In this document: positions 55,134 to 61,488 of the stretch, piece after piece
Numbering within the stretch: the stretch's first letter is position 1
How the letters are laid out: each line of letters opens with the position of its first letter
Assembly (NCBI GenBank): GCA_963749715.1
Contig: CAVVNR010000001.1
Span: 558,001-622,000, forward strand
Length of the DNA: 64,000 bases
Direction: 5' to 3'
Origin: Roseiarcus sp963749715
Lineage (GTDB): Bacteria > Pseudomonadota > Alphaproteobacteria > Rhizobiales > Beijerinckiaceae
The notes under the pieces: generated by a model
What the model was told of the DNA's origin: nothing
Seen by the model: only the letters and a program-made list of their open reading frames with translations
Database searches by the model: none
Position numbers and translations under genes: made by a program

Positions 55134-55574
55134 CTATATGCTCAAAGACTTCGCGAGAACCTCAAGTTCGATCTTGGCCCAGATCTGAAGCGCCAGCAAT
55201 TCCAGCGAGGGACGATCGAGCATGCTCTCGTCCCGCGGAGCTAAGAGTTCTCGAAGTTGAGCCGTTGAGAGACTGCCTATCATCCGCTTGCGTGCGTGCA
55301 GTGCATTGATCGCACAGTCGCGAACGCGTTCCACGATAATCCCAGAAGAATGCGGCTTACCCGGCCATCGATGGGCTTCAAGCGCCGAGAGATCGAGACG
55401 CCGAATCATGCCCATCACCTCGGCGAGCCCATTGCGATAGGCTGCATGGGTAGGGAAAGTGTCGAACTGCTTAGTGGGATCGGGGGGTAGGATGCCTCGC
55501 ACGGCATCCTCGTACATCTTTCGCACACGCGCCGTCGGACGCGCGGAGAGGGGCTGCCTAGGTTTGAACTCCAC
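55134..55574 (-). CDS. Hypothetical protein
   Basis: 146 aa. No family recognised. The predicted protein is mostly helical and soluble (RKMYEDAVRGILPPDPTKQF; ERVRDCAINALHARKRMIGS; LSTAQLRELLAPRDESMLDR). Base composition is less GC-rich than the neighbours, hinting at transfer. It lies between the NlpC/P60 gene and rpmE. Confidence 0.5.
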   Translation of the reverse strand: MEFKPRQPLSARPTARVRKMYEDAVRGILPPDPTKQFDTFPTHAAYRNGLAEVMGMIRRLDLSALEAHRWPGKPHSSGIIVERVRDCAINALHARKRMIGSLSTAQLRELLAPRDESMLDRPSLELLALQIWAKIELEVLAKSLSI

Positions 55575-55671
55575 TTTTGTCCTCTAACAAGCCGTAATTT
55601 CTAGAGGCTTTTGCGCTGTAAAATCCAAGCGCGGGGAATGCCACTCGAAACTATTTCTTGCCGCCGATGAC

Positions 55672-55905
55672 TTATTTCTTGCCGCCGATGCCGATGCCGC
55701 CGAAGCGGGTGTTGAAGCGCGACAACCGCCCGCCGCGATCGACCAGCTGCTGCGAGCCGCCGGTCCAGGCCGGATGAGTGTTCGGGTCGATGTCCAAATG
55801 CAGCGTCGCCCCGTCCTCGCCATAGGTCGAGCGGGTCATGAATTCGGCGCCGTTGGTCATGACGACCTTGATTACGTGATAGTTGGGATGGATGTCGGGC
55901 TTCAT
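55672..55905 (-). CDS. rpmE: Ribosomal protein L31
   Basis: 77 aa (KPDIHPNYHVIKVVMTNGAE; DIDPNTHPAWTGGSQQLVDR; GGRLSRFNTRFGGIGIGGKK). It lacks the zinc CxxC motif, i.e. the C-minus form usual in alphaproteobacteria. Part of the large ribosomal subunit. Its last 18 bp are duplicated directly after the stop codon (55652-55669 against 55673-55690). A strong hairpin lies 42 bp upstream of the start. Divergent from the ABC exporter, an arrangement common in the group. Confidence 0.96.
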   Translation of the reverse strand: MKPDIHPNYHVIKVVMTNGAEFMTRSTYGEDGATLHLDIDPNTHPAWTGGSQQLVDRGGRLSRFNTRFGGIGIGGKK

Positions 55906-55946
55906 CGTCCAGGTCTCGCGAAAAAAGCGTCTCGGGCAAAATAAGC

Positions 55947-55977
55947 AAAGAGCCGTCCGGAGGTCCGGCGGCTCTTT
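55947..55977 (-). promoter_or_regulatory. Hairpin followed by T-rich DNA in the rpmE leader
   Basis: AAAGAGCCG pairs with CGGCTCTTT (9 bp), with an inner CCGGA/TCCGG stem. Downstream on the minus strand comes GCTTATTTTG. It lies 42 bp before the rpmE ATG. It could be an attenuator or protein-binding leader for L31 autoregulation, or simply the terminator of a transcript from the opposite side. Confidence 0.6.
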
Positions 55978-56132
55978 CGGTCGACGGTCGTATAGCGCGG
56001 CGCGAAGGCTCGCGCAAGCCGATCCGAAAGGATGAGGAGCGGTGCGTCCGCTTGCCTTGTGCGACCGCCTTGATTTCGGCGAAAATGGGGTCCGTAGAGC
56101 CGCGCGGATTGCTTCAGGAGCCGCTTAACCCA

Positions 56133-57947
56133 ATGTCGTCCGCCACCGACGCCCGCTCGAGGACGTCCCGCGTTTCGCTCGGCGCCTTGAGGCCGCTCGC
56201 GCCCTACGCGTTCGCCCATCGGACCCGGATCGGCCTCGCGCTCGTCGCGCTCATCGTCGCTTCGGGCGCGACGCTGGTGGTGCCGATCGCGGTCCGGCGG
56301 ATGATCGACTACGGATTTTCCGACGCCAACGCCGGCCTGATCCGCGCTTACTTTCTGGCGATGATCGGCGTCGTTGCGGTGCTCGCGCTCGCCTCCGGCG
56401 CCCGATACTACCTGGTGATGACGCTCGGCGAACGGGTGGTCGCCGACCTTCGCGCCGATCTCTTCACCCATCTGACCCGGCTCGACCCAAGCTTCTTCGA
56501 CGCCGAGAAGACCGGCGAGATCGCCTCGCGCCTCTCCGCCGACACGACCCAGCTCAAGGCGACATTCGGCTCCTCGGCCTCGCTCGCCCTGCGCAATCTC
56601 TTCCTGTTCGTCGGCGCGATCGCGATGATGGTGGTCACCAGCCCCAAGCTTTCGGCCTTCGTGCTCGCGGCGATCCCGGTCATCGTGCTCCCGCTTTATG
56701 GGGCCGGGCGCTCGGTCAGGCAGCGCTCCCGCCTCGCGCAGGACAGGCTCGCCGAAGCCACCGCCTTCGCCACCGAGAGCCTCACGGCGGTGCGCGTCAT
56801 GCAGTCGTTCGTCGCCAAATCGTTCGCCGCCGGCCGCTATCGCGAGGCCGCCTACGGCGCCTATGAGGCGGCTCGGACGATGATAAAGGCGCGCGCCTTC
56901 GTCACCGGCGCCGCGATCTTCCTCGCTTTCTCGAGCGTCGTCGTCGTGCTTTGGCTCGGCGCCCAGGACGTGATCGCCGGCCGGATGACCGGCGGCGCAT
57001 TGTCGCAGTTCGTCCTGTTCGCGGTGTTCGGCGCGGGCGCCCTCGGCCAATTGTCGGAAGTTTGGAACGAAGTCTCGCAGGCGGCGGGATCGGCGGCGCG
57101 CATCGGCGAGATCATGGCGGTCGAGCCGCGCATCGCCGCGCCGGCTAACCCGGCCAAACTCGCCAGGCCCGTTCGCGGCGAACTCACGTTCAAAGACGTT
57201 TCGTTCGCGTATCCCGGCCGCGAGGACGATTCCGTGCTGCGCGACGTCAGCTTCCGCGTCGCGCCGGGCGAGGTCGTCGCCATCGTCGGCCCGTCGGGCG
57301 CGGGCAAGTCGACCTTGTTCCAGCTCGCTCTGAGGTTCTACGATCCGTCGAGCGGCGCGGTCGCGCTCGACGGCGTCGATGTTTCGACCCTCGATCCCGC
57401 CGATTTGCGCACCGAGATCGCGCTCGTGCCGCAGGACGCTTTCATCTTTGGCGCTTCCGTCGCCGACAACATCGCCTATGGCGCGCCCGGCGCGACGCGC
57501 GAGGCGGTCGTCGCGGCGGCGAGGCAGGCGGCGGCGCATGGTTTCATCGCCGCCTTGCCCCAGGGCTACGATACGCTCCTCGGCGAGCGCGGCGTCACCC
57601 TGTCGGGAGGCGAGCGCCAGCGCCTCGCCATCGCTCGCGCCATCCTCAAGGATGCGCCGGCGCTGCTCCTGGACGAGGCGACCTCGGCCCTCGACGCCGA
57701 GAGCGAAACCCTGGTCCAGGGCGCGCTTGAAACGCTGATGAAGGGCCGGACCACGCTCGTGATCGCCCACCGGCTGGCGACCATCGTCAGCGCCCACCGC
57801 ATTCTCGTGATCGACGCCGGGCGGCTGGTCGAAGAGGGCACGCACGCTTCGCTCATGGCCGCGGGCGGCCTCTATTCCCGGCTCGCGCGGCTCCAATTCG
57901 AAACCGGCGCGGCCGCGCTGACCGCGGTGACGGAGGCGGCGCAATAG
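56133..57947 (+). CDS. ABC exporter, fused membrane and ATPase domains
   Basis: 604 aa from ATG 56133. Six transmembrane segments in the first 310 residues (GLALVALIVASGATLVVPIA; FLAMIGVVAVLALASGARYY), then a nucleotide-binding domain with Walker A GPSGAGKSTLF, signature TLSGGERQRLAIARAIL, Walker B ALLLDEATSALD and the switch His in VIAHRLATI. Half-transporter of the MsbA/BmrA type, acting as a homodimer. Substrate unknown (lipid or drug). In many alphaproteobacteria this gene sits beside rpmE, as here. Confidence 0.92.
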   Translation: MSSATDARSRTSRVSLGALRPLAPYAFAHRTRIGLALVALIVASGATLVVPIAVRRMIDYGFSDANAGLIRAYFLAMIGVVAVLALASGARYYLVMTLGERVVADLRADLFTHLTRLDPSFFDAEKTGEIASRLSADTTQLKATFGSSASLALRNLFLFVGAIAMMVVTSPKLSAFVLAAIPVIVLPLYGAGRSVRQRSRLAQDRLAEATAFATESLTAVRVMQSFVAKSFAAGRYREAAYGAYEAARTMIKARAFVTGAAIFLAFSSVVVVLWLGAQDVIAGRMTGGALSQFVLFAVFGAGALGQLSEVWNEVSQAAGSAARIGEIMAVEPRIAAPANPAKLARPVRGELTFKDVSFAYPGREDDSVLRDVSFRVAPGEVVAIVGPSGAGKSTLFQLALRFYDPSSGAVALDGVDVSTLDPADLRTEIALVPQDAFIFGASVADNIAYGAPGATREAVVAAARQAAAHGFIAALPQGYDTLLGERGVTLSGGERQRLAIARAILKDAPALLLDEATSALDAESETLVQGALETLMKGRTTLVIAHRLATIVSAHRILVIDAGRLVEEGTHASLMAAGGLYSRLARLQFETGAAALTAVTEAAQ

Positions 57948-57999
57948 GGGCGCACTACGGGCTATCTTGCTCGTCAATTGCGAGCGACGCGACGAAGCA

Positions 58000-58050
58000 T
58001 CTGGGGATATCGGGGAGATCGCGGGCGATATCGGATATCGGGATATCGGT
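58000..58050. repeat. Short direct repeats of GATATCGG
   Basis: GGGATATCGG, then GCGATATCGG, ATATCGG and GATATCGG follow within 50 bp downstream of the ABC exporter stop codon, interrupted by GAGATCGC. Each contains the palindrome GATATC. The role is unknown; it could be a simple-sequence expansion or a regulator binding cluster at the edge of the arsenic locus. Confidence 0.5.
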
Positions 58051-58148
58051 GACACATGCACATTACGCCAAAAACTGGCGCGGCCGAATTTCTCGCTAAA
58101 TACGCGTGTTTCACCACATTCCCCGGGCCGATGGCGACGCAATAGCCG

Positions 58149-58847
58149 TCATGGCTGCGCCTCCGGGCTTACCGCCTCGTCCACGTTCCCCGATTGATCC
58201 AAAAGCCAGCGCGTCAGCAACAATCCGCAGATCGCCCCTGCAAACTGCATTAGGATAAACGCCGGGGCGTCGACGGGCCGGATTCCGGAAAAAGTGTTGG
58301 TCAATGATCGGGCGATCACGACGGCCGGATTGGCAAACGACGTCGACGCCGTAAACCAATAGGCCGCCGTGATGTAGAGGCCGACAAGCCAGGGCACGGA
58401 CAAGCGCGCGAACCGAAGGCCGGCGAGTATAGTGACGATAAGGCCGAACGTCGCCACCCATTCCGCGAACCATTGCGCGCCGCCCGTCCGCATTTTCATC
58501 GACGCTTCCAGCAACGGCAGCCCAAACATCAGATGCGCCGCAAAGGTCCCGACAATGCCGCCGACGATCTGAGCGGCCGCGTAGAGGCCCGCTTCCCGCG
58601 CTCGCAGATCGCCTCTGAGGGCGAAAACGAGCGAGACAGCCGGATTGAAATGCGCACCCGATATCGGCCCAAGGACGGTAATGAGAACGACGAGAATTGC
58701 GCCCGTCGGCAGCGTATTGCCCAGAAGCGCAAGCCCCATGTCCTTGGTCAGCGTCTCGGCCATGATGCCGGACCCGACCACCGTTGCGACCAGAAAGCCC
58801 GCGCCAAGCGCTTCGGCCGCGAGACGGCGGGCAAGCGTCGAACTCAT
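58149..58847 (-). CDS. aqpS: Aquaglyceroporin of the arsenic resistance type
   Basis: 232 aa MIP channel with six membrane spans and both NPA boxes (SGAHFNPAVSLVFALRGDL and TSTSFANPAVVIARSLTNTF). In Sinorhizobium meliloti AqpS lets arsenite produced by ArsC leave the cell by downhill flow. Here it is the last gene of the arsR-arsC-pstS-like group, 91 bp after the binding-protein gene, which supports the same role. Confidence 0.88.
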   Translation of the reverse strand: MSSTLARRLAAEALGAGFLVATVVGSGIMAETLTKDMGLALLGNTLPTGAILVVLITVLGPISGAHFNPAVSLVFALRGDLRAREAGLYAAAQIVGGIVGTFAAHLMFGLPLLEASMKMRTGGAQWFAEWVATFGLIVTILAGLRFARLSVPWLVGLYITAAYWFTASTSFANPAVVIARSLTNTFSGIRPVDAPAFILMQFAGAICGLLLTRWLLDQSGNVDEAVSPEAQP

Positions 58848-58938
58848 ACCGCCGCACGCCCCATCAAGCTGGCGTTCCGGCCCCTGTGCCGCTGGCCTCT
58901 CTCGAACCGCTGCATTCCAAGCTTGAGGCGCGAGATCG

Positions 58939-59916
58939 TCATTGCGAGCTGTCGGAGATGCCGAGAGCCTTGAGGCTCTTCGCCCTGATCACAGGAGGGA
59001 TCGGATAGAATCCGCTCTTGATCGTCTCGTTCTGCCCATCCTTGGAAAGAACAAATTTGATAAATTCGAGCGTGGGCGGATCGAGCGGCTTGTCCGGCGC
59101 CTTGTTGAGATAGATGTTCAAATAGCGCGCGAGCGGATAGTGCCCGGAATAGGTCGACGCCGGCGAGGTGTCATAGCATGTGTCCCCGGACGCGATGGCG
59201 AGCGGCACTGCGCGAACTTGATCGGTCAAATATCCGATACTCGAATAGCCGATTGCATATTTGTCCGCTGCGACCGCGCTTACCACTTCAGCCGATCCCG
59301 GCTCCTCCGTGACATTGTCCTTGAAGTCACCATGCTGGAGCACCGAATCGAGAAATACGTCGTGCGTCCCGGAGGCGGCGTTCCGACCGAAAAGCGCGAT
59401 CGGATGTGACGCCCATTCTCCCGTCAAACCGAGTTCGCCCCAGGTCAAGATGCTTCCGCCTATGCCGGGCAAGAAAGTCTTGGAAAAAATCCGATCTAAC
59501 TGCGACAGCGTCAGGCACTCGATCGGGTTGTCCTTGTTGACATAGATCGCCAACGCGTCCACCGCCGCCGGGAACGATGCGGGGTGGTAGCCGTATTTCT
59601 TCTCGAACGGCTCATACTCCTCGCTCCGCATGGACCGGGACATCGCCCCAAGTTGGGCTGCTCCCTCGACCAGGGCGTTCGGAGCTGTTCCAGACCCCTT
59701 GCTTTCGATTTCAAATTTGACGTCGGGATACAGCTTGGAAAATGCGGCCGCCCAGTTTTTCGTCAGGTCGCCCATAGTGTCGGACCCGACGGACCTGATG
59801 ACGGCCGCGCCGACCTGTGTCGGCGCGTAAGCCGGAATACGTGGGTCAACCTCCAATGCCTGGGCGCTGACAATCAAAGAGGCAGCCAAAAACAATCCGA
59901 TACCTGTCTGCTTCAT
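58939..59916 (-). CDS. pstS: PstS-like phosphate/arsenate ABC binding protein
   Basis: 325 aa from ATG 59916 with a signal peptide (KQTGIGLFLAASLIVSAQAL). PstS fold: IRSVGSDTMGDLTKNWAAAF, ESKGSGTAPNALVEGAAQLG, AMSRSM, FGRNAASGTHDVFLDSVLQH. Such proteins bind phosphate in the periplasm. Those in arsenic clusters are thought to handle phosphate or arsenate selectively. No pstCAB genes follow, so it may be a sensor partner or may supply another Pst transporter. It lies 31 bp after arsC. Confidence 0.85.
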   Translation of the reverse strand: MKQTGIGLFLAASLIVSAQALEVDPRIPAYAPTQVGAAVIRSVGSDTMGDLTKNWAAAFSKLYPDVKFEIESKGSGTAPNALVEGAAQLGAMSRSMRSEEYEPFEKKYGYHPASFPAAVDALAIYVNKDNPIECLTLSQLDRIFSKTFLPGIGGSILTWGELGLTGEWASHPIALFGRNAASGTHDVFLDSVLQHGDFKDNVTEEPGSAEVVSAVAADKYAIGYSSIGYLTDQVRAVPLAIASGDTCYDTSPASTYSGHYPLARYLNIYLNKAPDKPLDPPTLEFIKFVLSKDGQNETIKSGFYPIPPVIRAKSLKALGISDSSQ

Positions 59917-59947
59917 CGGACACCCGCTTCGCGAAAAAGATCCGGCG

Positions 59948-60475
59948 TTAGCCTGCCTTTGGTCTCGTCGAACTCGCGCCTTCGATCTGCCCAATCTCCC
60001 GAAGCTTCTCCCCGAGCAGCATCTTGTCGAGGCTCCGGATTGGCAGACTTATGAACACCGAAATGCGGTTCTTGAGATATCGGAAAGCCAGGTTGAACGC
60101 CCGCTCCTTCTCGACGTCGGTTCCCTCCACCGCTGCCGGGTCCTCAATGCCCCAGTGCGCGGTCGTCGGCTGGCCCGGCCAGATTGGGCAGACCTCGTTG
60201 GCGGCGTAGTCGCAAACCGTGAACACGAAATCCAATTCTGGCGCGCCGGGAACAGCGAATTCGTCCCAGCTCTTCGATCGGAGACCGTCAGTCGGGTAGC
60301 CGTAGGATTCAAGCACCCTGAAAGCAAAAGGACTGACCTTCCCCTTCGGATGGCTTCCGGCGGAGTATGCATTGAAGCGCCCGCCGCCGAGCTTGCGCAA
60401 CAAAGCCTCAGCCATGATGGAGCGAGCGGAGTTGCCAGTACAGAGGAACAGGACGTTGTACGTCGAATCGGTCAT
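59948..60475 (-). CDS. arsC: Arsenate reductase, low-molecular-weight phosphatase type
   Basis: 175 aa. N-terminal P-loop VLFLCTGNSARSIMAEALLR with the catalytic Cys, DFVFTVCDYAANEVCPIWPG with the resolving Cys region, then THWGI-like HWGIEDPAAVEGTDVEKERA. It reduces arsenate to arsenite in the cytoplasm using thioredoxin or glutaredoxin. The start overlaps the arsR stop by ATGA, so translation is coupled. A C-terminal extension past residue 140 is not part of the core fold. Confidence 0.93.
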   Translation of the reverse strand: MTDSTYNVLFLCTGNSARSIMAEALLRKLGGGRFNAYSAGSHPKGKVSPFAFRVLESYGYPTDGLRSKSWDEFAVPGAPELDFVFTVCDYAANEVCPIWPGQPTTAHWGIEDPAAVEGTDVEKERAFNLAFRYLKNRISVFISLPIRSLDKMLLGEKLREIGQIEGASSTRPKAG

Positions 60476-60834
60476 GCGGTCGGCGCCTCATCGCCGGATA
60501 GCGACAAGATATCGTCCAGCAGCGGGCCGCAGAGCTCAGGCCGTCCCCCGCAGCAGTCCTTCGCCAGGAAGAGCATGACTTCGCGCAATCGTTCGAGATC
60601 GGCGCGGTAGACGATCGACCGGCTTCTGCGTTCGCTCTGGACCAATCCCGCGCGCAACAGCACCCCAAGGTGCGCCGACATGGTGTTTTGCGGAATCGCA
60701 AGCATGCGCGCGAGGTCGCCAGCGGGCACGCCATTCGGCTCCCGACCCACAAGCAACCGGAAGGCCGCGAGGCGCGTGTTCTGAGCGAGGGCCGCCAAGG
60801 CGCCGATAGCTACGGTTGAATCCATCGCATCCAT
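60472..60834 (-). CDS. arsR: ArsR/SmtB family arsenic-responsive repressor
   Basis: 120 aa (or 117 from a second ATG at 60825). Winged helix-turn-helix: LAALAQNTRLAAFRLLVGRE, AGDLARMLAIPQNTMSAHLG and VLLRAGLVQSERRSRSIVYR. The C-terminal KDCCGGRPELCGPLLD provides three cysteines placed like the arsenite site of the Acidithiobacillus-type ArsR, not the CxC helix of the plasmid R773 type. It likely represses the arsR-arsC-pstS-aqpS transcript and perhaps the divergent aioBA promoter. Confidence 0.93.
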   Translation of the reverse strand: MDAMDSTVAIGALAALAQNTRLAAFRLLVGREPNGVPAGDLARMLAIPQNTMSAHLGVLLRAGLVQSERRSRSIVYRADLERLREVMLFLAKDCCGGRPELCGPLLDDILSLSGDEAPTA

Positions 60835-60945
60835 ATTGCCAGAATTATTGATCTATGCAACACTTCCAGAATAAAGGAAATGTGTGACTGCCGCACGACA
60901 GTCGGCAATTCATCAACAAGCGAAAGCGACAGGGAGGTCAAGGCC
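60835..60945. promoter_or_regulatory. Divergent promoter region between arsR and aioBA
   Basis: About 110 bp, AT-rich compared with its surroundings. Two direct repeats CCAGAAT(T/A)A lie about 29 bp apart (near 60839 and 60868), and TTCC-AGAATAAA-GGAA is an inverted repeat. No -24/-12 sigma-54 box (TGGC and TTGC type) was found, unlike characterised aio promoters. AGGGAGG at 60931 is the aioB ribosome binding site. Confidence 0.5.
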
Positions 60946-61485
60946 ATGGAGGAAGGCGGCAACCGTTGTGACCATAAGGTCGCTTTGGGTCGTCGGCAGT
61001 TTCTGTCGGGGGCAGGACTCGGCGCAGCTCTGGCAGCCACGGCGACGGTCCTGCCGCACGACGCGAAGGCGAGCCCGCAGCTCGCGCGCGTGAGCTATCC
61101 ATCGAACCGGCTGGCGAACGTCGCCGACCTCAAACCCAATCAGCCTTTGCAGGTCGCTTACCCGGACGCGAATGCGCCCGGCGTCCTCCTCAAGATCGGT
61201 GCGAAAGTACCCGGCGGTGTCGGGCCGGACGGAGATATCGTCGGCTTCACCACCATCTGCCCGCACAAAGGCTTTCCGCTCGCCTACAACACTTCAGACA
61301 GGACGCTCAATTGTCCCGGCCACTATTCGCGGTTCGACTGCGAAAACGGCGGCCAGCAGATTTGGGGACAGGCGACGGCGAACCTTCCCCAATACCAACT
61401 GCGGATCGACGCCAAAGGCGACATCTTCGCCGAGGGAATAGACGAACTTCTCTACGGCCGCCTCTCGAACGTGCTGGAGGGCTGA
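60946..61485 (+). CDS. aioB: Arsenite oxidase small (Rieske) subunit
   Basis: 179 aa from ATG 60946. Twin-arginine signal (ALGRRQFLSGAGLGAALAAT) and a Rieske domain with TICPHKGFPLAYNTSD and NCPGHYSRFDCENGGQQIWG, i.e. the two Cys-x-His pairs for the [2Fe-2S] cluster. It takes electrons from AioA in the periplasm and passes them to a cytochrome or azurin. AioA has no signal of its own and is carried out by this Tat leader. It lies 3 nt before aioA. Confidence 0.95.
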   Translation: MEEGGNRCDHKVALGRRQFLSGAGLGAALAATATVLPHDAKASPQLARVSYPSNRLANVADLKPNQPLQVAYPDANAPGVLLKIGAKVPGGVGPDGDIVGFTTICPHKGFPLAYNTSDRTLNCPGHYSRFDCENGGQQIWGQATANLPQYQLRIDAKGDIFAEGIDELLYGRLSNVLEG

Positions 61486-61488
61486 GCC

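Noticed and set aside
55902..58142. A 746-codon minus-strand frame across the ABC exporter
   Set aside because: The plus strand encodes a complete ABC exporter with all motifs. The antisense product is a low-complexity Arg/Gly/Asp-rich sequence typical of shadow frames in GC-rich DNA.
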